DNA from: Pseudomonas sp. HMWF032
GTDB lineage: Bacteria; Pseudomonadota; Gammaproteobacteria; Pseudomonadales; Pseudomonadaceae
Length of the DNA: 64,000 nt
Direction: 5' to 3'
Assembly (NCBI RefSeq): GCF_003060885.1
Contig: NZ_QAIG01000006.1
Location: 84,093-148,092, forward strand
Part shown: piece after piece, positions 1 through 8,661 of the stretch
Position numbering within the stretch: position 1 is the first letter of the stretch
Layout of the letters: every line of letters starts with the position of its first letter
The notes under the pieces: generated by a model
Database searches by the model: none
What the model was told of the DNA's origin: nothing
Seen by the model: only the letters and a program-made list of their open reading frames with translations
Position numbers and translations under genes: made by a program

Positions 1-98
1 ACCTGCTCGCGGGCGGCCGTGACCAGAGCATCGGCTTGCAACGCCCAGGCCTGGGCACTCAGCAGAATGCTCAATGCAACCAGCAGAATCGCCCGCAT
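1..98 (-). CDS. Exported protein, N-terminal fragment (possibly DUF1287 family)
   Basis: Only the first 32 or so codons lie in the window; the gene runs off the left edge. The start ATG at 98 has a strong AAGGAGG ribosome binding site just upstream (about 102-109). The product begins with a signal peptide (MRAILLVALSILLSAQAWA), then ALQADALVTAAREQV. The 'LVxAAReQV' run after the leader is how DUF1287 proteins usually begin. That family guess is an inference from a few residues. It is followed on the same strand, upstream, by the NAD kinase-like gene. Confidence 0.5.
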   Translation of the reverse strand, partial: MRAILLVALSILLSAQAWALQADALVTAAREQ

Positions 99-123
99 AA
101 TGCCTCCTTAAATAGTTCAGCCG

Positions 124-1239
124 CTACTTAGCCACGGGATAGAGCAGCTCTTCCTTATAACCGGCCCACACGCGCACGACATCGGGGAAGGCATCGTCCA
201 GCGCTACATCGCCGCTGTCCACCAGCAGCGGCCGGCCTTCCAGCGTGCCGAGCTTGCGCTTGGTGGCGACCACACGCAGATGCTCAAGGCCGATGGCGCG
301 CAGTACCCGCGGGCTGATCTGCTGATTACCGCGCCCGATGATATGACCCTGACCACCAATGGCAGTGACCAGCAGACGCGCTGGATGGCCATCAATCAGT
401 TCGAACAGCTGCGCCTCGGTGACATCACTGGCCAGCAGCTGACCATTCTCGATCACATCGACGCCGAGCAAGGTGGTCTCGATACCGAGATTCTGTGCCA
501 AGCCATGCAGGGTTGATCCAGGGCCGAACACGTAGCGCACATCCTGCTCCCAGCTGTCATTGAGCCAGTCGGCCAGATCGCCCAACACCAACTCTTCCGA
601 CTCAACGCCGCCCTGTTTGACCTGCTGCACGTAGCCGCCCTCTTGCGGCACCGTCAGTTCGCCGTACCAGCGCGCCGTCACACGCCCCTCACGCAGGGCG
701 CTTTCATCGATATCGCGCACTTCACCGCAGCTCAGGCGCACCAGGCCACCCTCGATCAGCCGCGCCGTCAACTCACCCGCCGCACGCGGGCTGATGGCAT
801 ACACCCCGGACTGGATCTTAACCCCAGCCGGAATGCCCAATACCGGCTGGCCTTCGCGCACGGCCGCGCAGATATCCCGCGCGGTTCCATCGCCACCGGC
901 AAACAAAATCAGCGCCACACCAGCCCCCTGCAGCAGCTCAACCGCTTGCCGGGTATCGGCGGCGCAGCTCGGCCCGTCATCCAGCGCACCGACCACGCGG
1001 TGGGCAAAACCCATCTCACTCAGCAGGTCAGCACCCATCGCGCCAGGAAAAGTGACGAACTCCAGGCGTTCACGCAGCGGCCGCAGTACCTCAAGAGCCG
1101 TTTGCGTCCGCTGCGCCGCGTTGGCCACAACCCCCAAAGCCAAGGCCTGCTCGGCCATGCCGTCACTGCCCTTGAAACCCGCAGGGCCGCCCAGGCCGGC
1201 CAATGGGTTAATGATCAAGCCAATATGGAAAAGCCCCAT
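124..1239 (-). CDS. ATP-NAD kinase family protein
   Basis: A 371-residue protein of the ATP-NAD kinase-like family, which carries the diacylglycerol/NAD kinase fold and is related to but distinct from the essential NadK. The NPLAG motif lies at residues 11-15 and a GGDGT nucleotide-binding motif near residue 115. A longer in-frame extension to 1356 exists. I chose ATG 1239 because the product then begins MGLFHIGLIINPLAG as in the family, and AGAGGG lies about 6 bases upstream. The substrate is not shown by the sequence. The small PA1571-like gene lies divergently next door, an arrangement I also recall from PAO1 (PA1571/PA1572). Confidence 0.85.
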   Translation of the reverse strand: MGLFHIGLIINPLAGLGGPAGFKGSDGMAEQALALGVVANAAQRTQTALEVLRPLRERLEFVTFPGAMGADLLSEMGFAHRVVGALDDGPSCAADTRQAVELLQGAGVALILFAGGDGTARDICAAVREGQPVLGIPAGVKIQSGVYAISPRAAGELTARLIEGGLVRLSCGEVRDIDESALREGRVTARWYGELTVPQEGGYVQQVKQGGVESEELVLGDLADWLNDSWEQDVRYVFGPGSTLHGLAQNLGIETTLLGVDVIENGQLLASDVTEAQLFELIDGHPARLLVTAIGGQGHIIGRGNQQISPRVLRAIGLEHLRVVATKRKLGTLEGRPLLVDSGDVALDDAFPDVVRVWAGYKEELLYPVAK

Positions 1240-1391
1240 AACACCCTCTGATTCAATACCTGCCGGCCCTGGCACAGTGCCTGCAATGGCTATCTTGCCC
1301 TGTGTCTTGCGGCGGTTTTCTGCCGTCGCAGTTGTCATAGCGCCTTCATCTAACACTCATAAAATCGCGCTAACCGATGAGGAGACAAGCC

Positions 1392-1553
1392 ATGCACAGC
1401 CAACAACAGAATTCGCAAAAAAATACGACAATGCCGATTGGTGGCTTTGTCATCGACGCCCAGGGCCGTGAAATTCCGATCACCGAAGAGATGATCCAAC
1501 AGGCCTGCAACGCGCTGGAAAAAGCCCAGCAGCAAGCCACTAAGCGTAAGTAA
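1392..1553 (+). CDS. Small PA1571-family protein of unknown function
   Basis: A 53-residue protein with no signal peptide. Its central part reads GGFVIDAQGREIPITEEMI, followed by a short helix rich in Gln and Lys. This matches my memory of the small Pseudomonas PA1571 family. GAGGAGA lies 7 bases before the ATG. Length and composition suggest a cytosolic single-domain protein. No function is known to me. It ends 12 bases before the inverted repeat that lies between it and pdxB. Confidence 0.75.
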   Translation: MHSQQQNSQKNTTMPIGGFVIDAQGREIPITEEMIQQACNALEKAQQQATKRK

Positions 1554-1565
1554 GCTCGTCACTTT

Positions 1566-1639
1566 GTAGGGTGGGTGACGTCTTTTCATCCACCATTAAG
1601 ACCGCCAACGGTGGGTGGGTGCAGTACCCTCCACCCTAC
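1566..1639. repeat. Intergenic inverted repeat (GTAGGGTGG type) overlapping the pdxB stop codon
   Basis: The arms GTAGGGTGG (1566-1574) and CCACCCTAC (1631-1639) are perfect inverse complements. Inside are further related runs, CATCCACC and GGTGGGTGGG. This resembles the short repeats scattered between genes in many gammaproteobacteria. The TAG stop of pdxB (1636-1638, minus strand) lies within the right arm, so the repeat may also end the pdxB transcript. Confidence 0.7.
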
Positions 1640-2784
1640 TCCTTCAGCTTCGCACCCAACGCCTGCACCAGGCTTACCAACGCCGGCGCCTCACCCTTTA
1701 AGCAAACCTTGAGCCCGTCGATTTCCCGGCGCATCGGGTAGTGCTTGCGCAGCCCGTCAAACGCCACCCGCCGCGTTGCCGCATCGCCGCCCTGCAGACT
1801 CCGGCGAAAGTCCGCATCATCGCGGCGCGGGTCATACACCGCGCGGCAGACACTGGCCAAGGCCCAGGCCGGATCGGCGCTGGCATCGATAGTCAGATCA
1901 CTCAGCCACGGCGCGGGCATCAGCTGCGCCAGTTCGGTACTCGACTCAACACCCAGGTGCCGACACAGGGCCTGATAGATCTGCGCCGTACCGCGCAGCT
2001 TGCCGTCGAGGCTGTAGCCGGCAATATGCGGCGTGGCAATGCGGCACAACGCGGCCAGTTCGACATCGGCCTGTGGCTCGCCTTCCCAGACATCCAGCAC
2101 CACCTGCAGATCGCTGCGCTGCGTCAACAACTGGCGCAATGCCTTGTTATCCACCACCGCGCCACGGCTGGCGTTGATCAGCCAGCTACCGGATTTAAGT
2201 GAGTCCAGGCGAGCGGCATCGAACAGATGATGGGTGGGGTGCTCGCCTAGACGTTCCAACGGTGTATGCAGGCTGATCACATCACATTCATCCAGCACCT
2301 GCTGCAAGCTGACGAAATCACCGCCCTCCACCGCCTGACGTGGCGGATCGCAGACCAGCACATGCCAACCCAGGCCGCGCAGCACCTTGAGCAGACGACT
2401 GCCGACCTGCCCCGCGCCGACTACGCCATAGGTACGCGTTGCCAGATCAATGCCCTGCTGCTCGGCCAATACCAGCAGGCTGCCCAGCACATAATCGACC
2501 ACGCCACGGGCATTACAGCCCGGCGCGCTAGCCCAGGCGATATCAACCTGCTGGAGGTAATCGAGATCAAGGTGGTCGGTGCCGATGGTGCAGGTGCCGA
2601 CAAACCTTACTGGCGAGCCTTCGAGCAGCGCACGGTTAACCTGTGTCACCGAGCGCACCAGCAACAGGTCAGCATCGGCGACAGCTGCCGCATCGATGCT
2701 GCGGCCGGGCAGGCAACGAATTTCACCAAAACCGGCAAAGAATTCGTCAAGCAGGGGGATATTTTCATCGGCAACGATGCGCAT
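1636..2784 (-). CDS. pdxB: Erythronate-4-phosphate dehydrogenase
   Basis: Oxidises 4-phosphoerythronate to 2-oxo-3-hydroxy-4-phosphobutanoate, the second step of the DXP-dependent pyridoxal 5'-phosphate pathway. The 382-residue length is normal. It has the D-2-hydroxyacid dehydrogenase layout: a Rossmann motif GAGQVG at 123-128, then the catalytic triad Arg207 (INASRG), Glu236 (DVWEGEP) and His253 (TPHIAG). These align almost one for one with the E. coli residues. The C-terminal extension typical of PdxB dimerisation is present. The gene stands alone and is divergent from the MATE exporter gene. Confidence 0.97.
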   Translation of the reverse strand: MRIVADENIPLLDEFFAGFGEIRCLPGRSIDAAAVADADLLLVRSVTQVNRALLEGSPVRFVGTCTIGTDHLDLDYLQQVDIAWASAPGCNARGVVDYVLGSLLVLAEQQGIDLATRTYGVVGAGQVGSRLLKVLRGLGWHVLVCDPPRQAVEGGDFVSLQQVLDECDVISLHTPLERLGEHPTHHLFDAARLDSLKSGSWLINASRGAVVDNKALRQLLTQRSDLQVVLDVWEGEPQADVELAALCRIATPHIAGYSLDGKLRGTAQIYQALCRHLGVESSTELAQLMPAPWLSDLTIDASADPAWALASVCRAVYDPRRDDADFRRSLQGGDAATRRVAFDGLRKHYPMRREIDGLKVCLKGEAPALVSLVQALGAKLKE

Positions 2785-2961
2785 AGGGGTCTGTTCCCGT
2801 GCTCCAAAAATCAGGCCGGCATTCTAACCTGCCAGCACGGCTTGGCTACGCTGAGTCATGTAATGCGTTCATCGCACTGAAACATCACGCGACAAGGTTT
2901 CCTGACCAAGCCGTCAAGGCGTAGACTGCACGGTTTCCTGATATAAGCCGGATACACTTCA

Positions 2962-4341
2962 ATGCTTGCCCAAACCCGTTTGCAGCGCGTCAGCACCGAG
3001 TTCTACAGCCTGCTGAAGCTCGCAACGCCGATCATCATTGCCCAATTGGCCAACACCGCCATGGGCTTCGTCGATACCGTGATGGCCGGCCGGGTCAGCC
3101 CGCAGGACCTGGCCGCCGTGGCACTGGGCAACTCAATCTGGGTGCCGGTGTTTCTGCTGATGACCGGCATTCTGCTGGCCACCACGCCCAAGGTCGCACA
3201 GCGCTTCGGTGCAGGCGCGCAAAACGAAATTGGCCCTCTGGTGCGGCAGGCACTGTGGCTGGCGCTGGCGGTGGGTATCGCGGCGGCGGTGATTCTGTGG
3301 AACGCAGAAATCATTCTCAGCCTGATGAACGTCGACCCGGCACTGATCGAGCCCGCCATGGGCTACCTGCGTGCTGTGGCCTGCGGTTTTCCAGCCGTAG
3401 CCCTGTACCACGTGCTGCGCTGCTTCAGTGATGGCCTCGGGCATACCCGGCCGAGCATGGTCATCGGCCTGAGTGGCCTGGCGCTGAACATCCCGCTCAA
3501 TTACATCTTTATCTATGGCAAGTTCGGGTTACCGGCCATGGGCGGCGTCGGCTGCGGCTGGGCCACTGGCCTGGTAATGGGTTTTATGTTCCTGAGCATG
3601 CTCTGGTGGGTGAAGTGGGCGCCGTTCTATCAGCCGAGCAAAATCTTCAGCCACTTCGAATGGCCACAGTGGCCGGTGCTCAAGCGCCTGCTCTCGGTCG
3701 GTTTGCCGATTGGCATTGCGGTGTTTGCCGAGTCGAGTATCTTCGCGGTGATCGCGCTATTGATAGGCGGCCTAGGCGCCACCGTGGTGGCCGGGCACCA
3801 GATCGCCCTGAACTTCAGCTCCATGGTGTTTATGATCCCCTACTCCCTGGGCATGGCCGCTACCGTACGCGTCGGCCAGGCGCTGGGCCGTGGCGAGCCG
3901 CGTGAGGCGCGTTTTGCGGCTGGGGTGAGCATGGCGGCGGCGCTAGGTTACGCCTGCCTGTCGGCCAGCCTGATGCTGCTATTGCGCGAACAGATTGCGC
4001 AGATCTACACCCCAGACCGCGCAGTAATTGCGGTGGCCACCACGCTGCTGGTGTATTCGGCGCTCTTCCAGTTCTCCGACGCCATTCAGGTGACGGCTGC
4101 CGGCGCACTGCGCGGCTATCAGGACACCCGCGTCACCATGATCCTGACCCTGTTCGCCTATTGGGGCATCGGCTTACCGGTGGGTTATGTGCTCGGCCTG
4201 ACCGACTGGTTCGGCGAACCCAGCGGCCCCAGCGGGCTCTGGCAGGGTCTGGTGGTTGGCCTGACCTGCGCTGGCGGCATGCTCGCTGTACGCCTGGCCG
4301 GCAGCGCGCGCAAACGCATCCGAGCCGCTAAGATGGCCTGA
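2962..4341 (+). CDS. norM: MATE family multidrug efflux transporter (NorM/PmpM type)
   Basis: A 459-residue inner-membrane protein with about 12 hydrophobic segments. It belongs to the multidrug and toxic compound extrusion family, which exports cationic drugs using a sodium or proton gradient. The N-terminal half carries the family pattern around 'ANTAMGFVDTVMAGRVSPQDLAAV', and the second half repeats the fold ('VAGHQIALNFSSMVFMIPYS'). The stop TGA overlaps the ATG of the next gene by one base (TGATG), so the downstream unknown gene is probably cotranslated. Substrate and coupling ion cannot be read from the sequence. Confidence 0.92.
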   Translation: MLAQTRLQRVSTEFYSLLKLATPIIIAQLANTAMGFVDTVMAGRVSPQDLAAVALGNSIWVPVFLLMTGILLATTPKVAQRFGAGAQNEIGPLVRQALWLALAVGIAAAVILWNAEIILSLMNVDPALIEPAMGYLRAVACGFPAVALYHVLRCFSDGLGHTRPSMVIGLSGLALNIPLNYIFIYGKFGLPAMGGVGCGWATGLVMGFMFLSMLWWVKWAPFYQPSKIFSHFEWPQWPVLKRLLSVGLPIGIAVFAESSIFAVIALLIGGLGATVVAGHQIALNFSSMVFMIPYSLGMAATVRVGQALGRGEPREARFAAGVSMAAALGYACLSASLMLLLREQIAQIYTPDRAVIAVATTLLVYSALFQFSDAIQVTAAGALRGYQDTRVTMILTLFAYWGIGLPVGYVLGLTDWFGEPSGPSGLWQGLVVGLTCAGGMLAVRLAGSARKRIRAAKMA

Positions 4342-5001
4342 TGAACGCCCGCTCGCTGCACTGTGCCTGCACGCCTACCGATGATGGCCTGGCGCTGCAG
4401 GCAGATTACCTGCAGCGATTAAGCAATGCTCTGGACGTGAAACCGGCTAGGTCTTTCGACGCCAGCGAACTGACCCGCTATCGCCTACCCGCTCGGCGCG
4501 AACGACTGCTAGAAATTGCCGAGCTGCGCATCAGCCTGCTGGACCTGCTGGTCGACGCGCGTCGCTGCCCTGCAACAGCAGATAAGCCCGCGCAACAACA
4601 GCCTCGGTAAACAGCTCACGCCCAGCAGCCAACTGGCCTATAAAGGCGATCTGCTGCGCACTCTGGATGCCCTGGCGCAGCTGGCAGGCATCGGTAGCAC
4701 ACTGCCAGCCGCGTTACCGCCGAGTGCCGAGCAGCTGGATCCGCTGTGCTTCGCCCTGCATGCCAGCGACCAGGGCGGCCAACTGATCAGCAGCCTGCGC
4801 AGCCTCAGCGGCGTTGCGCAGATACCCCCAGCGACGCGGGAAGACCTGCAGCAATTGAGCAGTGACGAGGCGTCGTTATGGGCGGACTTTCAACAGGCCA
4901 CCGCACGGCATGTGCGCAGTTGTCAGGACGTGCTGAACAGCTGCGGCCTGGCGCCCGGTCAATCGGGATGGACGGGCCAAGCTGCCAGCGTCGACCAGTA
5001 G
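4341..5001 (+). pseudogene. Unknown gene disrupted by a frameshift (or a sequencing error)
   Basis: The reading frame opens at ATG 4341, coupled to the MATE exporter stop. It codes for a plausible helical protein (LPARRERLLEIAELRISLLD) up to about 4556, then runs out of frame to a stop at 4608. In the +1 frame, convincing coding resumes at about 4561 (VAALQQQISPRNNSLGKQL) and continues to the stop at 5001. Removing one C near 4560 would give a single product of about 219 residues. I do not recognise the family; it is Leu/Gln/Ser-rich and soluble-looking. Its end overlaps the 3' end of the convergent gene by 43 bases. Either a recent loss or a base-call error would explain it. Confidence 0.6.
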
Positions 5002-5414
5002 GCTTCGGACAACAATTCACGCCCCGCCAGCAGGTGGGCCAGGTAATCAGCGCTGGGCAACAGCCCTTCTTCACGAAAGACCGGGTTAGCGATATACACC
5101 CAGGCCGGCTGCACGCCGTGGGCCGCGACAATCGGCAGGCATTCGCGGCTGTAATAGATCGGCGTACCTTCAAAGTGATCCAGCTTGGCGATCTCACCAG
5201 CGTCGGCCAGGCGATACAGCACACCTTCCACCCGCCCCTGGCGCTGATGACGGATATTGGCGTAGGCCCGCCCCGGCGCCCGATCCGCCGCCCGCTTGTT
5301 AAAGCACAGGCTGTAACCGGGAAGATGACCCGGCAGTGCCTCCAGCACCGTCATGCCACGGGCCTGCATGCGTGCCAGGTTCATATTCGAGCCGTAGGCG
5401 AAGTACCAGTTCAT
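4959..5414 (-). CDS. Gamma-glutamylcyclotransferase-like (AIG2/GGCT fold) protein
   Basis: A 151-residue protein. The N-terminus carries the family's YGSNM substrate-loop motif at residues 7-11. Later come VEGVLYRL and a 'LDHFEGTPIYY' stretch supplying the acidic residue expected for catalysis. Members release 5-oxoproline from gamma-glutamyl amines or dipeptides, but the substrate here is not evident. Its ATG (5414-5412) shares one base with the TAA of the TusA-like gene upstream, implying translational coupling. Confidence 0.85.
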   Translation of the reverse strand: MNWYFAYGSNMNLARMQARGMTVLEALPGHLPGYSLCFNKRAADRAPGRAYANIRHQRQGRVEGVLYRLADAGEIAKLDHFEGTPIYYSRECLPIVAAHGVQPAWVYIANPVFREEGLLPSADYLAHLLAGRELLSEAYWSTLAAWPVHPD

Positions 5415-5665
5415 TAGTCGAGCTTCTTGCGGATCAGGTATAGGTAGGTCGCACCCTCTTCGGCCTGCTCCACCAATTCATGGCCAAGAAACACGCAGAA
5501 TTTTGGAATATCGCGACGGGTCGAAGGGTCGGTGGCAATCACCTTGAGCAGGCCGCCGGCCTGCAGGTCGCGCACCTTATTGTGCAGCATCATCACCGGC
5601 TCGGGGCAATTGAGCCCGCTGGCGTCGAGGGTGGCATCGGGAATGGCGGTGGTTTGCAAAGACAT
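5414..5665 (-). CDS. TusA-family sulfurtransferase-like protein
   Basis: An 83-residue SirA/TusA-fold protein. The signature NCPEP puts the active cysteine at residue 20, where TusA proteins carry a persulfide for sulfur relay. A longer frame to 5713 exists, but ATG 5665 gives the compact family length ([23 protein letters not shown]). Whether it serves tRNA thiolation or another sulfur pathway is not shown. Pseudomonas genomes usually encode more than one paralogue. It is cotranslated with the GGCT-like gene (TAATG junction). Confidence 0.88.
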   Translation of the reverse strand: MSLQTTAIPDATLDASGLNCPEPVMMLHNKVRDLQAGGLLKVIATDPSTRRDIPKFCVFLGHELVEQAEEGATYLYLIRKKLD

Positions 5666-5852
5666 CGGCAGGCTCCAGTAGCAGGCCGCTATTCTCGCGC
5701 AAAGCTGACCCAAAGGTCATCTAGCGCCTGATGGAAAACGCCTGTGTAGCGAGATTGGCTCGACAACAGGTCAACACAACCTTGGATGGGCAGGCAGCCA
5801 CGCCCTGATCAGGCAGGCTGCGCAGCGTCCACCATTCCAATAAGAGCCATCT

Positions 5853-7394
5853 ATGCGCCCTGCCTTGCTACTCGCCGCGTTGCTACTCAGTGGCTGTGCC
5901 GCCCGTGATCAACTGCCGGACTTCAGCGCCAGCGCGCAGCAGGATCTACCAGCCACCCACTTTGATGCAGTGATCCATGGTCGCGATGGCACACGGCTGT
6001 CGGCCACCGTATTCCAGCCTGCACTCAAGGTGGGCGAACAGGCGCCGGTGATCGTGCATACCCACGGCTGGGGCGGCTGGCGCGTTACCCGGCCGAGCGG
6101 CTTCTACGGCACGCAGATGATGTCTGGTCGCGCCGCGTTGAAGGCCTGGCAGGCCGGTTACTGGGTGATCAGCTATGACCAGCGCGGCTGGGGCGGCAGC
6201 GAGGGAGATATCGAGATGATGGACCCCGACTATGAAGTGCAGGATGCCCTGGCCGTGATCGACTGGGCCGCCGCCAACCTGCCACGCCTGAGCATGGACG
6301 GACCGAATGACCCCAAGGTCGGTATGCTCGGCGAAAGCTACGGCGGCGCCGTGCAGCTGCTTGCGTCAGCTACGGACCCGCGCATCGACGCGATTGTGCC
6401 GATTGCCACCTGGTACGACCTAAGCGAAGCCCTGGCCCCGGACAGCCACCTGAAAATCGGCTGGACCAGTGTGCTGCTCAGCTTGGGCCTGTCCACCGGC
6501 TATGACCTGGGCAAGTTCGTCCAAGCACCCTACCTGAAAAGCGCTGATGGCCGTATGCGCGAACCGGTGCGCGACGAACTCAAAGCCCACAGCTTGACCA
6601 GCTACTGCGCACGAGGCCAGCGTCCGCAGGCTGATGCCCTGCTGATCCAGGGCATGCGTGACACTCTGTTCCCACTCAACCAGGGGCTGGCGATTCGTGA
6701 TTGCCTGCAACAGGGTGAGCGTGATGTGCGTCTGCTCGGCATGCAGGGTGGGCATATTTTGCCGCCGCCGATGCAGCGCTGGAGCGGCCTGCCGCCGTTC
6801 AATAACGAAGCGGTGCTGAACTGCGACGGTCGGGCAATCAACCTCTACCAGAGCATCATCAGCTGGTACGAAGACAAGCTGCGCGGGCGCAAGGGCGTGG
6901 CGGCGAGCATTCCCGACTTCTGCGTCAGCCTCGATCTGGATCAGGGCGTGGCCCTGCAGCAACTACCGACGAATCAACGTATCGCGCTGCCGACCACGGC
7001 GATTCGGCCGTTTAGCAGCGGGCTGCTGCAAGCGTCGCGGTTTATCCCGCTGCAACAGGTGCAGACGAGCAGCGCCCTGGTGGGCGTGCCACGCGTGCAT
7101 CTGGAAAACGCCGAGGGACTGCCGACGCTGTTTGCCGCCCTGGTGGTCAAGCGCGCCGATGGCAGCAGTGAGGTACTCAGTGAACAGGTCACCCCGCTCA
7201 ATGGGCAAGTCAGCACGGAACTGGCTGCCGTCAGCGCAGAGCTGCAACCGGGCGACACCTTGGGCCTGCGTATCAGCGGCTTTAGTGGCCAATACCTGTT
7301 CAACGGTTCCTGGCAGCTCTCCAGCAGCACCCTGCAAGGTAGCGTCGAGTGGCCGCAGTTGCTGCCGCTACAGCCGCAACTGGCACGGCATTGA
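5853..7394 (+). CDS. Lipoprotein alpha/beta hydrolase (CocE/NonD, X-Pro dipeptidyl-peptidase-like)
   Basis: A 513-residue envelope protein. The lipobox LLLSGC puts the lipidated cysteine at residue 15, so it should be anchored to a membrane. The hydrolase core follows: an oxyanion region HTHGWGGW, SYDQRGWGGSEGD, and a nucleophile elbow GESYGG with Ser near residue 161. The C-terminal third is beta-rich, as in the X-Pro dipeptidyl-peptidase C domain. These features place it in the CocE/NonD family of serine esterases and peptidases; the substrate is unknown. It is a monocistronic gene convergent with rlmM, with 4 bases between the ends. Confidence 0.85.
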   Translation: MRPALLLAALLLSGCAARDQLPDFSASAQQDLPATHFDAVIHGRDGTRLSATVFQPALKVGEQAPVIVHTHGWGGWRVTRPSGFYGTQMMSGRAALKAWQAGYWVISYDQRGWGGSEGDIEMMDPDYEVQDALAVIDWAAANLPRLSMDGPNDPKVGMLGESYGGAVQLLASATDPRIDAIVPIATWYDLSEALAPDSHLKIGWTSVLLSLGLSTGYDLGKFVQAPYLKSADGRMREPVRDELKAHSLTSYCARGQRPQADALLIQGMRDTLFPLNQGLAIRDCLQQGERDVRLLGMQGGHILPPPMQRWSGLPPFNNEAVLNCDGRAINLYQSIISWYEDKLRGRKGVAASIPDFCVSLDLDQGVALQQLPTNQRIALPTTAIRPFSSGLLQASRFIPLQQVQTSSALVGVPRVHLENAEGLPTLFAALVVKRADGSSEVLSEQVTPLNGQVSTELAAVSAELQPGDTLGLRISGFSGQYLFNGSWQLSSSTLQGSVEWPQLLPLQPQLARH

Positions 7395-7398
7395 GGGG

Positions 7399-8454
7399 TT
7401 ATTTACCTAAGCGGCGCAGGTGACAAGTGACTTCTTCACGGTCGTGGTAGAGCTGTTTGCAGGCAATCGACACCTTGATCTTGCGCGCGGCAAAGCCGTC
7501 TTCCAGGCGCTGCAACAGGCGACGTACCTCGGCGTAACGCTGCTTCATCGGCAGCTTGAGGTTGACCACAGCCTCCCGGCAATGGCCATCGCCAATCCAG
7601 GTTTCCACCATGGCCGCCGTCCGCGCCGGTTTCTCGACGATATCGCAGACCATCCAGTCCACCGGCTGCTTAGGCGTCCAGGTGAAGCCATCGACCATCA
7701 GGTGATTGACCAGGCCGGTGTCCATCAGGCTTTCGGCCATCGGCCCGTTATCAATGGCGGTGACCAGCATGCCGCGTTTGACCAGCTGATAAGTCCAGCC
7801 GCCCGGCGCAGCACCGAGGTCAACCCCGGTCATCTCATCGGACAGGCGCTCATCCCACTGCTCGCGGGGGATAAAGGTATGCCAGGCCTCTTCCAGCTTG
7901 AGGGTCGAGCGGCTCGGCGCTTCGCGGGGGAACTTCAGTCGAGGAATACCCATAGGCCACAGCGCCGAGTTATTCGCCTCGGCCATGCCAACAAACACCT
8001 CACGACCACTTTTAAAAGTTAGCAACAGGCGTGGCTTGTGTGCATCGTCGACCAGCTTGCCGGCTTTGCTGAGGGCATTGCGCAGCGGCGCCTCGAACTT
8101 CTTGCAGAAATTCGACAGTTCTTTGCCGTCGTTGGTGTCCAGCACTTCCAGCCAGAGGCTGCCAAACACCGGTGAGTCGGCCAGGTGAGCCAGCAGCACA
8201 CTGATACGGTCCAGTTCAGGCAGGCCGATAAATGTGCCGCGTGACCATTGCCGGGGAAAGATCAGCTGAGTGAAGCGCACCCCACGCATCAGGCGCTCGG
8301 CCCCCTCGGCCTCGGTGCAGATAAATTCTGCGCAGGCCATGTTCGGCTTGGCTTTGGCATACCCGGCCACATTTAGCAACGCTGCCTGTTCGGCAATCTC
8401 AGCGCAGACTTCGTTTTCGAATCCGGGGCGGCAGTGCAACAGCAACGTGTTCAT
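7399..8454 (-). CDS. rlmM: 23S rRNA 2'-O-ribose C2498 methyltransferase
   Basis: A 351-residue cytoplasmic enzyme that methylates the ribose of C2498 in the peptidyl transferase loop of 23S rRNA, using S-adenosylmethionine. An N-terminal THUMP-like region is followed by the Rossmann methyltransferase domain with SAM motif GVDLGAAPGGW at 210-220. The family-typical stretches MVCDIVEKP and LKLPMKQRY supply further catalytic residues. Length and sequence match RlmM end to end. GGAGAG precedes the ATG. Confidence 0.96.
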   Translation of the reverse strand: MNTLLLHCRPGFENEVCAEIAEQAALLNVAGYAKAKPNMACAEFICTEAEGAERLMRGVRFTQLIFPRQWSRGTFIGLPELDRISVLLAHLADSPVFGSLWLEVLDTNDGKELSNFCKKFEAPLRNALSKAGKLVDDAHKPRLLLTFKSGREVFVGMAEANNSALWPMGIPRLKFPREAPSRSTLKLEEAWHTFIPREQWDERLSDEMTGVDLGAAPGGWTYQLVKRGMLVTAIDNGPMAESLMDTGLVNHLMVDGFTWTPKQPVDWMVCDIVEKPARTAAMVETWIGDGHCREAVVNLKLPMKQRYAEVRRLLQRLEDGFAARKIKVSIACKQLYHDREEVTCHLRRLGK

Positions 8455-8661
8455 CAGTCTCTCCTCAAGGCGCGCATCATAGCCGACTCACCGCTGTATG
8501 CTTAAAGTCAACGTGACTATTCCTGCGCAGATAGCAAGAATGCGCGCCCAAAGCCTCAAGCCTGAGCCCTGGAGCATTTCCAGCCCAGATGCGGTTCCGC
8601 AGCTAAACTTCCGGCGGCTGCGGCCGAAGTACCGATAACGACAAAAGGAATAGAACTCACC

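Noticed and set aside
8600..8640. ACCGATAAC resembling a sigma-28 (FliA) -10 element upstream of aer
   Set aside because: The only TAAA-type -35 (about 8603) is some 24 bases upstream, too far for the usual 15-16 base spacing.
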